The notes beneath the pieces are model-generated. The model had not been told where the DNA came from. It did not search any database and saw only the letters and a list, made by a program, of their open reading frames with translations. A stretch of DNA of 64,000 nucleotides. It comes from Siphonodentalium dalli. Its lineage: Eukaryota > Mollusca > Scaphopoda > Gadilida > Siphonodentaliidae. This document shows positions 62,301 to 64,000 of this stretch, piece after piece (position 1 is the first letter of the stretch; each line of letters begins with the position of its first letter). Position numbers and translations under genes: made by a program. The stretch is taken from the NCBI GenBank assembly GCA_032622095.1, contig CP136067.1:98446707-98510706 (forward strand), in the 5' to 3' direction.

Positions 62301-62786
62301 AGGTCCACTGAGGGTGAATTTAGTGATTCACCCTCTGGGAACCTCATTCTGCTTTGGCCTCAACTGCTATGAGAAATCTAGGATCAGACTGAAGTTCCCC
62401 AGTTTAAGTTGGTGATGTTCACCCATTAGTCTCCTCGATTATGCATTTTATCTTCTGCAAAATAGGGGATATAGAAACTTCTCAGAAGGGAAAAACTAAC
62501 TAAAAACAATGTTAATTTGAGACTATAGGTACTTCCCAGAAGATGAGGCATAAGCAGAATGAGGTCGACAGAGGGTGAATTTGATGATACTAGCCCACTG
62601 AGCAGGATAGCATCACTAAATTCACCCTATGGGACCCCATTCTGCAAATGACAGACACACTATTTGCAGACTTGAGTATACATATATACATACCTGCTTC
62701 TTCTGATAGCTTCAATTTCCATCTTGAGAAGAGATACCTGATTTCTGTCTTGGAGGGAAAGTTCCTCAGCCATATCCAATAATGTT
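18602..62786 (-). CDS. ESPL1: Separase (ESPL1-like), 19 visible coding exons, 5' end beyond window
   Basis: Separase is the clan CD, family C50 cysteine protease that cleaves the cohesin kleisin (RAD21/SCC1) at anaphase onset and is held inactive by securin. Nineteen exons were placed by reading the minus strand, choosing GT/AG borders and checking that codon phase is continuous throughout: 1725 codons then TAA at 18602-18604. The protease end is unmistakable: a GHG motif, then FGCSS 26 residues later (the same spacing as the human His/Cys pair), and a C-terminus with the family motif GAAPxxYGLPV. Human separase is about 2120 residues, so roughly 400 N-terminal residues, the start codon and the promoter lie past position 64000. 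All introns carry transposons. Undetected small exons in the largest introns cannot be excluded, but phase gives no hint of one. Confidence 0.96.
18853..19075. mobile_element. Foldback MITE (same family), in separase intron 18
   Basis: Starts CTTGAAATAGTGTGTCTGTT just upstream of the separase last-exon acceptor and contains a GCTAGCCCGCTGTGC hairpin. Centre deleted. Confidence 0.8.
19076..20034. other. Separase intron 18, unique AT-rich sequence
   Basis: No repeat family or coding frame recognised. Confidence 0.5.
20035..20199 (-). CDS. ESPL1: Separase visible exon 18 (catalytic His and Cys)
   Basis: Acceptor TTTCTTACAG, donor GTGAGT at 20034, phase 2 to 2. It encodes YCGHGTGSKFLDGDS, then CRAVPLLFGCSSGRL and LDPSGVILNYFMAG. 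The catalytic His codon is 20187-20189 and the Cys codon 20109-20111, 26 residues apart as in the human enzyme. Both residues are intact, so the locus encodes a potentially active protease. Confidence 0.98.
20816..20880 (-). repeat. Partial tandem duplication of separase exon 17 with intact donor
   Basis: About 60 nt of the exon 17 3' part (KPSTADEYRSDLSNNDIL in the same frame) plus GTAAGT are repeated 99 bp downstream of the real donor. No acceptor in a usable phase was found, and read-through from exon 17 meets TAA immediately, so it is treated as a pseudo-exon. Confidence 0.85.
20921..21004 (-). CDS. ESPL1: Separase visible exon 17
   Basis: 84 bp, phase 2 to 2. Acceptor TTTTGTTCAG, donor GTAAGT at 20920. 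It encodes KGWSGIIGKPPTEDEYRSAL and NNDLL, aligning with 'GWRGVVGEVPRPEQVQEAL'. It joins to the next exon to give NDLLIYCGHG. Confidence 0.96.
21690..22320. repeat. Dispersed copies of the AAGATGGCTGC repeat
   Basis: Three degenerate units of the ~166-bp repeat found at the right end of the window (TTAGTCATGCAAAGAGTAAAATCC ... GGCCATG), in separase intron 16. Confidence 0.7.
22604..22821 (-). CDS. ESPL1: Separase visible exon 16 (start of protease domain)
   Basis: Acceptor CATCTTCAG, donor GTAAGT at 22603, phase 0 to 2. It encodes ELQHLPWENIPMLRDQPVTR, then RKGVNPRSAFYILNPENNLS, matching the family blocks LPWES and GVDPRSTFYVLNPHNNLS almost residue for residue. It forms the first strands of the C50 catalytic domain. 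Confidence 0.98.
22909..24644. mobile_element. Non-autonomous hAT-type element, 1736 bp
   Basis: Inverted ends CAGGCTTGTCAA ... TTGACAAGCCTG are flanked by an exact 8-bp duplication ATTGAGAT (22901-22908, 24645-24652). GGTACCGG-rich subterminal repeats lie at both ends. No transposase was found. A younger block (about 23500-24475) is nested inside it. Confidence 0.88.
23500..24475. repeat. Nested repeat block with ~180-bp internal tandem copies
   Basis: It begins with TATACGCCC-type sequence and ends GGGCGTATA, preceded by a GGAC/GCCC-rich microsatellite (24400-24440). In between, a unit containing 'GGGGCATAACTC' and 'GTTATCATCCGGACAACA' recurs about five times. No coding capacity. Confidence 0.7.
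24653..24811 (-). repeat. Further partial copies of separase exon 15 left of the hAT
   Basis: This continues the series at 28136-28281. Joining 24811 to 28136 (removing the element and one target copy) restores the ~90 bp period. The most distal junction reads CTCGACAAG|ATATT, again without GT. These copies still encode LLQEQISQET-like text but are not expected to be spliced. Confidence 0.82.
24812..28127 (-). mobile_element. hAT DNA transposon, nearly autonomous, 3316 bp
   Basis: It is bounded by imperfect inverted repeats TAGGGTTGCCACGA / TAGGCTTGCCACGA (13 of 14) and an exact 8-bp target duplication GTCGCTCC (24804-24811 and 28128-28135), diagnostic of the hAT superfamily. The ends carry iterated TCGATTAATCG-like motifs. 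It holds one transposase reading frame on the minus strand and is inserted in the duplicated exon 15 tract of separase intron 15. Confidence 0.95.
25636..27726 (-). pseudogene. hAT transposase with BED zinc finger, one in-frame stop
   Basis: One frame runs 27726-25636, broken only by TAG at 26629-26631. The likely start is M at 27657 (MSSRKQSDVWEFFDKG). The BED finger is C46-x2-C49...H65-x4-H70 counted from 27726. Next come ITTDIWTSR and VIHDNVANAV, which hold the expected catalytic Asp residues, CAAHTLQICVKAGL, the CKTRWNSSLHM motif, and the C-terminal hAT dimerisation block (WWKANHHRYPLL ... STPSERVFSCSG). It cuts and pastes hAT DNA in the nucleus. The single stop suggests recent activity, or readthrough; otherwise intact. 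Confidence 0.92.
28136..28281 (-). repeat. Tandem partial copies of separase exon 15 (3' half plus donor)
   Basis: Directly below the exon 15 donor the sequence repeats the exon's 3' half, splice site and ~35 bp of intron with an ~88-100 bp period. In the copy whose junction lies near 28193 the donor GT reads TT (CTTGACAAG|TTATG), so it cannot act as a normal splice site. The series continues on the other side of the hAT element. Confidence 0.85.
28282..28455 (-). CDS. ESPL1: Separase visible exon 15
   Basis: 58 codons, phase 0 to 0. Acceptor ATTTGTAG above 28455, donor GTATGT at 28281. It encodes QLSDSELKQAVREI ... LRGLMKHLQELKL ... PLIIILDK. The last residues match the family beta-strand 'LVLVLDK' that leads into the protease domain. 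The intron below it is expanded by degenerate tandem copies of this exon's 3' half and by two hAT insertions. Confidence 0.95.
28531..28767. mobile_element. Foldback MITE with TA target site and separase-like loop
   Basis: Arms of about 104 bp, starting CAGTAATGCCCTAATTAATC, pair with only a few mismatches. TA flanks both ends, as for Tc1/mariner-type MITEs. The 29-nt loop (28635-28663) contains 20 nt identical to separase exon 16 (22777-22796). Half-copies of the arm occur at 31533-31640 and 31675-31770. Confidence 0.88.
28902..29343 (+). mobile_element. Helitron-like non-autonomous element
   Basis: 5' A|TCTATTATATATTTTGG and 3' hairpin GCCCAGGAGAAGTTGGGC, then ACATCAGCTAG|T. Contains 'ACTTTGATCCCGGGAACAAT' blocks. 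No coding capacity. Lies upstream of separase exon 15. Confidence 0.6.
29344..29599. other. Separase intron 14, no feature recognised
   Basis: Unremarkable AT-rich sequence between the Helitron-like element and the TTTGGCCAA repeat. Confidence 0.5.
29600..30345. repeat. TTTGGCCAA dispersed repeat (uninterrupted copy)
   Basis: Rich in TTTGGCCAAATT; contains the sequence that elsewhere (48790-48965 plus 50451-50520) is split by a piggyBac-like element. An inverted copy is at 38265-38850. Confidence 0.72.
31074..31226 (-). CDS. ESPL1: Separase visible exon 14
   Basis: 51 codons, phase 0 to 0. Acceptor TATGTTACAG, donor GTGAGT at 31073. It encodes MMENLEKYWLGHNKGVIL, aligning with the family segment 'LEKSVLGCWKGLLL', then a charged helix. 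Confidence 0.93.
31530..31770. repeat. Two half-copies of the CAGTAATGC foldback MITE
   Basis: Two direct, single-armed copies of the right arm of the element at 28531 (…CCGATTAATTAGAGC ATTACTGTA), the second lacking an internal 17-bp piece. Neither has its partner arm. Confidence 0.75.
31860..31976 (-). CDS. ESPL1: Separase visible exon 13
   Basis: 39 codons, phase 0 to 0. Acceptor TATTTTTTAG, donor GTAAAT at 31859. It encodes ILNEFDLIMQGSK and KSEWWKLRGDL; the NEFD and EWW signatures are conserved in animal separases. Confidence 0.95.
32199..32453. mobile_element. piggyBac-like MITE, TTAA target, 255 bp
   Basis: Ends CCCTTTCATGA / TCATAAAAGGG with TTAA on both sides (32195-32198, 32454-32457). 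It carries two copies of the 'GCATTCTCTTATATATGCGAG' hairpin, which is found in many places in the window. Confidence 0.8.
32964..33068 (+). CDS. Possible 34-residue ORF, convergent with the nested ORF
   Basis: ATGGCAGAAGATG opens a short acidic frame (MAEDVETTSVKFDVTQ ... LLEGVPLDYT) ending in TGA. An AATAAA at 33103-33108 follows on the same strand. Its composition looks protein-coding, but it is too short to judge. It may be a terminal exon or a fragment. Confidence 0.25.
   Translation: MAEDVETTSVKFDVTQGDHQPDQALLEGVPLDYT
33124..33672 (-). CDS. Hypothetical 182-residue protein, possible gene nested in separase intron
   Basis: A single-exon ORF between separase exons 12 and 13, same strand. 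The start context is strong (AACAAAATGGCG), with MATLVNICIAQNASEGKW as N-terminus. An AATAAA on the minus strand (33112-33117) follows the stop by 6 nt. The acidic N-terminal half (STKDIDDDFDLVV) is followed by a short hydrophobic Ile/Met stretch (DIMIMIIIMF), and the C-terminal part is Trp-rich (WLKTKW ... VWVGNVWLLYV). No transposase, RT or other family motif is recognised. It could be a nested gene or a retrocopy of a spliced one; function unknown. Confidence 0.55.
   Translation of the reverse strand: MATLVNICIAQNASEGKWTIISDNRSKTVPQTADDFMSTKDIDDDFDLVVSKTKTGDFDTVAGDIMIMIIIMFSEVTQFFGRYFQIRVTKEDVPENKSGEVVDVFSVPMTSCKEVVLPSKTNVKNKNNKLCNSFIDWLKTKWASERLALTVWVGNVWLLYVMHSGLWISTIPNFKIFMKVCD
34004..34128 (-). 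CDS. ESPL1: Separase visible exon 12
   Basis: Acceptor TTGTTTTGCAG, donor GTAGGT at 34003, phase 1 to 0. It begins DWTVCQVSLI and contains LLISRLERGQKP, matching the conserved DWTVC...LTRLE block of animal separases in the pseudo-protease or substrate-binding region. Confidence 0.94.
34275..34517. mobile_element. Compact foldback MITE (same family), almost all hairpin
   Basis: AAAATAGTGTGTCTGTCATT ... AATGACAGACACACTATTT, two internal hairpins (CCCCGCATAGCGGG, CCCGCTATGCGGGG). At 243 bp it is the cleanest copy; the ORFs seen on both strands are artefacts of the palindrome. Confidence 0.85.
34980..35290. mobile_element. Foldback MITE (same family), right end missing
   Basis: Left end AAGCCTTGAAATAGTGTATC is present; the body follows to GAGGGTGAATTTAGTGATA and then stops at unrelated sequence. 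Confidence 0.78.
35364..35508. repeat. Foldback hairpin element, about 145 bp
   Basis: GGGACGCTTAGTGGTCGGAT ... ATCCGACCACCAAGTGTCCC; the arms continue through GGTGTCATGTGAGGC with a few mismatches and a central AGGTGAGGCCATAGGCC region. Confidence 0.8.
36318..36442 (-). CDS. ESPL1: Separase visible exon 11
   Basis: Acceptor AAATTACAG, donor GTGCGT at 36317, phase 2 to 1. A polar segment (KIQKENMGQSGQDAG ... DDILSITDNIPA) between two conserved blocks. A run of 26 C on the coding strand (36508-36533) lies about 65 nt upstream of the acceptor. Confidence 0.88.
36508..36533. repeat. Homopolymer: 26 G (26 C on the separase strand)
   Basis: Uninterrupted G run just upstream of separase exon 11 in gene sense; length may be affected by assembly. 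Confidence 0.9.
37152..37371 (-). CDS. ESPL1: Separase visible exon 10
   Basis: Acceptor TTATGTCTCAG, donor GTAGAT at 37151, phase 1 to 2. It contains HFPPTPLYGDICRLLA followed by AAFYMAESVAVTFRHR, which I recognise as the conserved block that starts the C-terminal half of animal separases. Confidence 0.93.
37500..37898 (+). mobile_element. Helitron-like non-autonomous element, sibling of the copy at 28902
   Basis: Same start (A|TCTATTATATATTTTGG) and same 3' hairpin (GCCCGGATGAAGTCGGGC, then ACATCAGCTA), but followed by C rather than G, so the last base of the terminus has changed. It lies just upstream of separase exon 10. Confidence 0.55.
38265..38850. repeat. Inverted copy of the TTTGGCCAA dispersed repeat
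   Basis: Mirror order of 29600-30345 (ATTTGGCAAAAAATATTTT etc.); lies in the intron between exons 9 and 10. Confidence 0.65.
39019..39228 (-). CDS. ESPL1: Separase visible exon 9
   Basis: 210 bp, phase 1 to 1. The acceptor is AATTTTGAAG, weak in pyrimidines but the only one giving an open, phase-matched frame. Donor GTGAGC at 39018. It continues the charged linker (RGKPTKKEEHKAST ... KESRRPRRIPEKSEE). Confidence 0.82.
39493..39736. mobile_element. piggyBac-like MITE, TTAA target, 244 bp
   Basis: Perfect inverted ends CCCTTTACCCAACA / TGTTGGGTAAAGGG, flanked by TTAA at 39489-39492 and 39737-39740. TTAA duplication with CCC...GGG ends is the piggyBac hallmark. It includes a 74-bp palindrome at 39641-39714. 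Confidence 0.82.
40019..40116. repeat. Perfect 39-bp inverted repeat, 20-nt loop
   Basis: The arms starting AAGGAATAATCTCGG and ending CCGAGATTATTCCTT are exact complements over 39 bp; the loop is 40058-40077. A shorter relative (CCTAATGTAATTA.. palindrome) lies at 42128-42162. It resembles a tiny MITE or a precursor-like hairpin. Confidence 0.85.
40715..41540. repeat. Diverged ~140-bp tandem repeat, about 5 units
   Basis: Each unit has TTTGTAACATATCGCTACAC, then GAGACGA, then GCAGTTTTCTCACAGGGAC, then GATCTCAGAAATCATG. Interrupted by a (CT)n tract (41028-41053) and a run of 15 G (41278-41292). Confidence 0.75.
41541..42385. other. Separase intron 8, no gene recognised
   Basis: Holds a foldback at about 41637-41777 (ACCACAGGAGCTTGGAACTTGAT..; arms inverted) and the small palindrome at 42128-42162. 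Confidence 0.55.
42386..42455. repeat. Dispersed hairpin GCATTCTCTTATATATGCGAG, single copy
   Basis: Near-perfect palindrome of about 66 bp around CCAATGGGATA. The same hairpin appears at 16484-16548, 16765-16835, 32251-32408 (twice), 39641-39714, 46798-46868, 54703-54767 and, in halves, at 31345 and 55036. Confidence 0.8.
42783..43147. mobile_element. Foldback MITE (same family)
   Basis: TGTGTGTCTGACATTTGCAG ... GAAAATGTCGGACACACAGG; the internal part is inverted relative to the other copies. Confidence 0.8.
43561..45677 (-). CDS. ESPL1: Separase visible exon 8, long disordered linker exon
   Basis: 2117 bp, residues about 420-1125 of the visible protein. Acceptor ATTTTCAG above 45677, donor GTATAT at 43560. 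The open frame runs further in both directions (to 45805 and 43541), but those ends are a MITE and intron. The first third is helical; from about 45000 down it is Ser/Thr/Lys-rich and low in hydrophobics, with many SP/TP sites (GTPPNPMTPV). Two short tandem protein repeats occur: an 11-residue KLTNSQ unit near 44138-44236 and a 12-residue ATPIRV unit near 43780-43985. In other animals this linker is where separase is phosphorylated and self-cleaved; that role here is inference. Confidence 0.95.
43780..43985 (-). repeat. 36-bp coding minisatellite (ATPI repeat) in separase linker
   Basis: Four to five units with a 36-bp period, encoding variants of DSCATPIRVELN. A more distant unit flanks at each side (CVTPIHV, CLTPIHA). 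The period is a multiple of three, so copy changes would keep the frame. Each unit carries a TP dipeptide. Confidence 0.85.
44138..44236 (-). repeat. 33-bp coding minisatellite (KLTNSQ repeat) in separase linker
   Basis: Three adjacent 11-residue units (KLTNSQVTEDF, KLTNSQETEDS, KLKNSHVTEDI) with a 33-bp period, preceded by a partial RLTNS unit. Confidence 0.85.
45750..46175. mobile_element. Foldback MITE (same family), overlapping the open frame above separase exon 8
   Basis: ATGTCTGACATTTGCAAAAT ... CACCCTCTGGGGACAG. It supplies the false N-terminus of a longer open frame reaching 45805; the real exon begins at 45677. Confidence 0.8.
46752..46964. mobile_element. Degenerate relative of the piggyBac-like MITE
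   Basis: TTAA|ACCTTTCACGGCGGG to AGTCAAGGAAGGA|TTAA; the body matches the element at 32199, including the hairpin at 46798-46868. The terminal CCC/GGG has decayed. Confidence 0.65.
47080..47236 (-). CDS. ESPL1: Separase visible exon 7
   Basis: Acceptor CGTTGCAG, donor GTTAGC at 47079, phase 1 to 2. It encodes VRFCEKWMILRELLDS through EGYKFAKEMGLVNW. The repeated pattern of paired helices ending in a 'REGYKFAKEMGL'-type segment is typical of TPR-like repeats in the arm. It joins to the long linker exon through a split Trp codon. Confidence 0.9.
47511..48235. repeat. Dispersed repeat ending in GGGGGGTATA, with ~165-bp units
   Basis: Starts GTCCCAATGGGACTAAGG, has three units with 'ACCTAAAAATGTAGGAATAA', a GGAC microsatellite at 48130-48180, and ends CTTCGTTGCGGGGGGTATAA. 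Lies between exons 6 and 7. Confidence 0.7.
48516..48753 (-). CDS. ESPL1: Separase visible exon 6
   Basis: Acceptor TTTGATTCAG directly before ATGAAAGC. A donor GTTAGT at 48515 was chosen over an earlier GTTAAA because only it gives the phase-1 end needed to read into the next exon as DVRFCEKW. It contains a His/Cys-rich stretch (CPSYSCHHPCLHP) inside otherwise helical sequence. Confidence 0.88.
48970..50446. mobile_element. piggyBac-like non-autonomous element, 1477 bp
   Basis: Ends CCCTTTGAACCC / GGGTTCAAAGGG with TTAA at 48966-48969 and 50447-50450. It splits a dispersed repeat whose uninterrupted paralogue at 29800-29890 shows the empty site (TCAGCGTTATGAC against TCAGCCTTAA..). No transposase-like frame inside. 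Confidence 0.85.
51483..51728 (-). CDS. ESPL1: Separase visible exon 5
   Basis: 82 codons, phase 0 to 0. Acceptor CTATTACAG, donor GTGAAT at 51482. It encodes alternating helices (LVRILCMMVTLYQAVGD ... RLSDVLVAMGNLSGSHAILLQ) resembling TPR units of the separase N-terminal domain. Confidence 0.9.
52513..52912. mobile_element. Foldback MITE (same family), full length
   Basis: CAAATAGTGTGTGACTGTC ... GACAGACACACTATTTGC. It ends about 100 bp below separase exon 4. Confidence 0.85.
53016..53273 (-). CDS. ESPL1: Separase visible exon 4
   Basis: 86 codons, phase 0 to 0. Acceptor TTTTTGTAAG above 53273, donor GTAGTC at 53015. The first third is very acidic and lysine-rich (SDDNEDKDEEEGSS), probably a disordered loop. 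The rest is helical (DLDEALELWECSMN ... LASWIYQLKNK), fitting the TPR-like arm. Confidence 0.88.
53345..53990. repeat. Second copy of the 600-1600 dispersed repeat
   Basis: Same block order as 600-1600, shortened; lies directly upstream of separase exon 4. Confidence 0.7.
54000..54205. repeat. Short copy of the GGAC / GAGACTTCGTCTC repeat
   Basis: Contains ACCCAGTGACCTCATTTGAAC and the tail ATGACTATAGCTCCACTGG; single unit. Confidence 0.75.
54206..55410. other. Separase intron 3, AT-rich with direct duplication
   Basis: The tract near 54520-54720 (TTTTATATTCATTTTAGT ... AACAATATTTCCTT) recurs near 54850-55040, each followed by a copy or half-copy of the dispersed hairpin. Confidence 0.6.
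54703..54767. repeat. Degenerate dispersed hairpin, same family
   Basis: CCAGTGCATTCTCTTA ... TAAGACAATGCACTGG, with the left arm shortened. A half-copy follows at 55036-55070. Confidence 0.7.
55490..56035. repeat. Copy of the GGAC / GAGACTTCGTCTC repeat
   Basis: Three degenerate units, (GACG)n microsatellite at 55945-55990 and the conserved tail. A run of 21 G (55419-55439) lies just before it. Confidence 0.78.
56329..56361. repeat. Homopolymer: 33 A
   Basis: Uninterrupted A run in separase intron 3; no retroelement body was recognised next to it. Confidence 0.9.
57160..57238. repeat. Solo hAT-like terminal fragment (ATCGATTA motifs)
   Basis: TTAGGTACGATTAATCG ... AATAATCGTGGTACCTC; the paired TCGATTA motifs resemble the ends of the full hAT element at 24812. 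About 75 bp. Confidence 0.5.
57301..57433 (-). CDS. ESPL1: Separase visible exon 3 (tandem alternative donor)
   Basis: Acceptor TTCTTACAG above 57433, phase 2 in. The end used here is donor GTACGT at 57300, giving ...RHEAVCNE in phase 0. The last ~20 nt plus donor are duplicated 36 bp further on, where GTACTA at 57264 would be a second donor; its use would add 12 in-frame codons (VRHISSEAVCNE). Which donor is used cannot be told from sequence alone. Confidence 0.85.
57958..58759 (-). mobile_element. Helitron-like element, third in a head-to-tail row
   Basis: On the minus strand it starts A|TCTAATATATATTTTGG and ends in a short GC-rich hairpin, then CTAG|T at 57961-57958. It meets the next element directly at 58760. 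No Rep/helicase is present, so it is non-autonomous. Confidence 0.6.
58760..59313 (-). mobile_element. Helitron-like element, middle of the row
   Basis: Starts TCTCATATATATTTTG at 59313 (minus strand). It ends with hairpin GCCC..GACAACGTCGGGC (CCAGACAACGTCGGGC) and ...CATCGGCTA next to the following element. It contains three copies of a ~122-bp unit with TGCGCATGCGC, which create spurious ORFs on both strands. Confidence 0.6.
59314..59843 (-). mobile_element. Helitron-like element, first of the row
   Basis: 5' end A|TCTCATATATATTTTG at 59843; 3' end hairpin GCCCGGACAACGTCGGGC, then TCATCGGCTAG at 59314, fused without spacer to the next 5' end. It carries the same 122-bp internal repeats and a GACA microsatellite near the 5' end. 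Confidence 0.6.
59941..60075 (-). CDS. ESPL1: Separase visible exon 2
   Basis: Acceptor TTTTTTCAG precedes 60075 and donor GTGAGT begins at 59940. It encodes NIYSYQYVVLRRLLSES and continues to a split Lys codon (phase 2 in, phase 2 out). Helical character with no catalytic motif; part of the N-terminal superhelix by position. A MITE copy lies about 80 bp upstream. Confidence 0.85.
60155..60490. mobile_element. Foldback MITE (same family), diverged
   Basis: TTTTTGGAATGAGGTCCCCAG ... GAGGTCCCCAAAAGGTGAATTTAGT, lacking the outer TGTCTGTCATTT ends. Confidence 0.75.
60716..62272. mobile_element. 1.55-kb inverted-repeat element with iterated TGTCACTCCTGTTAC
   Basis: Ends TTTGCAGGCCTGTA...GGGTGAATATCTGAAAACTG and its inverse at 62220-62270. 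About ten copies of TGTCACTCCTGTTACC, in both orientations, lie at 61121, 61314, 61471-61534 (palindromic cluster), 61668-61720 and 62044. No transposase-like ORF. It lies in the separase intron between visible exons 1 and 2. Confidence 0.75.
62276..62672. mobile_element. Foldback MITE (same family), next to separase exon 1
   Basis: AATGTGTCTGTCATTTGCAG ... CTGCAAATGACAGACACACT, ending about 20 bp from the donor of visible exon 1. Confidence 0.85.
62694..62786 (-). CDS. ESPL1: Separase visible exon 1
   Basis: Acceptor ATTATAG just above 62786 and donor GTATGT at 62693. It encodes about 31 residues starting TLLDMAEELSLQDRN, predicted helical as expected for the N-terminal TPR/HEAT-like arm. 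It enters with one base of a split codon and leaves in phase 2, which joins cleanly to the exon ending at 59941. A foldback MITE ends only about 20 bp below its donor. More 5' exons must lie outside the window. Confidence 0.8.
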
Positions 62787-62939
62787 CTATAATATGTATA
62801 TATGTATCATATCCAATAATGTTCTATAATATACATATGAATAATTTAATCATAAACTGTCAATCCATATAATTAAATATAAAATGAAAGTGTCAATGAC
62901 ACTGTAGCTCAACTTGGAAAGGGAATAATTTCATGTGTT

Positions 62940-64000
62940 AAAGTCAATGGAGTGATTAGGAACGTGGAAAGTTGAAAGGCCTAGTTATGCAAAGAGTAAA
63001 ATCTAAGATGGCCGCTGGCAGCCATGTTTTTTTGCCGAATGACCCCAAAAAAACTCGTTCCCATTTACATGTCATTATTAACATCCAGTAAAAATTTCAT
63101 GATGATCTGACAAAAGATACGACCTGTAGCCTATGTCAAACGATTTAGTCATGCAAAGAGTAAAATCCAAGATGGCTGCTGGTGGCAATGTTTTTTGGCC
63201 GAATGACCCCAAAATGACTCGTTCCCATCTACATGTCATTGTTAACATCCATGACAAATTTCATGAAGATCTGACCAAAGCTACGACCTGTAGGCCGCGC
63301 CAAAGGATTTAGTCATGCATAGAGTAAAATCCAAGATGGCTGCTGGTGGCCATGTATTTTGGCCGAATGACCCCAAAATGACTCGTTCCCATCTACATGT
63401 CATTGTTAACATCCATGACAAAAGTTCATGAAGATCTGACCAAAGCTACGACCTGTAGGCCGCGCCAAAGGATTTAGTCATGCATAGAGTAAAATCCAAG
63501 ATGGCTGCTGGCGGCCATGTTTTGTGGCCGAACGACCCCAAAATTACTCGTTCCCATCTACATGTCATTGTTAACATCCATGACAAATTTCATGAAGATC
63601 TGACCAAAGCTACGACCTGTACTGTAGGCCGCGCCAAAGGATTTAGTCATGCATAGAGTAAAATCCAAGATGGCTGCTGGCGGCCATGTTTTTTGGCCGA
63701 ATGACCCCAAAATGACTCGTGAACTCCCATCTACATGTCATTGTTAACATCCATGACAAATTTCATGAAGATCTGACCAAAGTTACGACCTGTAGCCCGT
63801 GCCAAAGGATTTAGTCATGCAAAGAGTAAAATCCAAGATGGCTGCTGGCGGCCATGTTTTGTGGCCGAACGACCCCAAAATTACTCGTTCCCATCTACAT
63901 GTCATTGTTAACATCCATGACAAATTTCATTAAGATCTGACCAAAGTTATGACCTGTAGCCCGTGCCAAAGGATTTAGTCATGCAAAGAGTAAAATCCAA
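62940..64000. repeat. ~166-bp tandem repeat running off the window
   Basis: TTTAGTCATGCA..GAGTAAAAT recurs at about 63141, 63307, 63471, 63640, 63809 and 63972, i.e. every 163-169 bp. Units are about 90 percent alike by eye. No ORF; lies upstream of visible exon 1 of separase. Confidence 0.85.

Overview
This is an intron-rich, AT-rich animal window crowded with transposable elements. The exon sizes, the separase sequence and repeat families built around GGAC-rich microsatellites suggest a lophotrochozoan, most likely a mollusc. That taxonomic call is inference; no mitochondrial or ribosomal marker is present.

One gene dominates: separase (ESPL1), the cysteine protease that cuts cohesin at anaphase. 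It lies on the minus strand from beyond the right edge to 18602. Nineteen consecutive coding exons can be placed with GT/AG borders and fully consistent codon phases. They give 1725 codons plus a stop; the N-terminal part, including the start codon, lies outside the window. Exons 1-7 encode the helical-repeat arm, the 2.1 kb exon 8 a disordered linker, exons 9-15 the downstream helical and pseudo-protease part, and exons 16-19 the C50 protease domain with the His (20187-20189) and Cys (20109-20111) dyad.

The most unusual feature is repeated partial duplication of separase exon 3' ends. The last exon has seeded about 20 tandem 56-bp units (17440-18560), with a second copy of the coding terminus and stop beyond them. 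Exon 15 has several donor-dead partial copies, exon 17 has one 99-bp duplication, and exon 3 has a 36-bp duplication that offers an in-frame alternative donor. A foldback MITE next to exon 15 carries in its loop a 20-nt exact match to exon 16. The linker exon contains two more minisatellites, at the protein level.

Mobile elements fill the introns and the region beyond the gene's 3' end. They include a nearly intact hAT element (24812-28127, 8-bp target duplication, one in-frame stop), a non-autonomous hAT (22909-24644), three head-to-tail Helitron-like elements (57958-59843), two single Helitron-like copies, piggyBac-like elements with TTAA target sites (one with an empty-site paralogue), a decayed LINE reverse transcriptase (6105-7111), at least ten copies of a foldback MITE family, and several near-perfect palindromes.

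A separate 182-codon single-exon ORF (33124-33672) sits inside a separase intron with a good start context and may be a nested gene of unknown function. The first 18 kb, downstream of separase, hold repeats and no convincing host gene.
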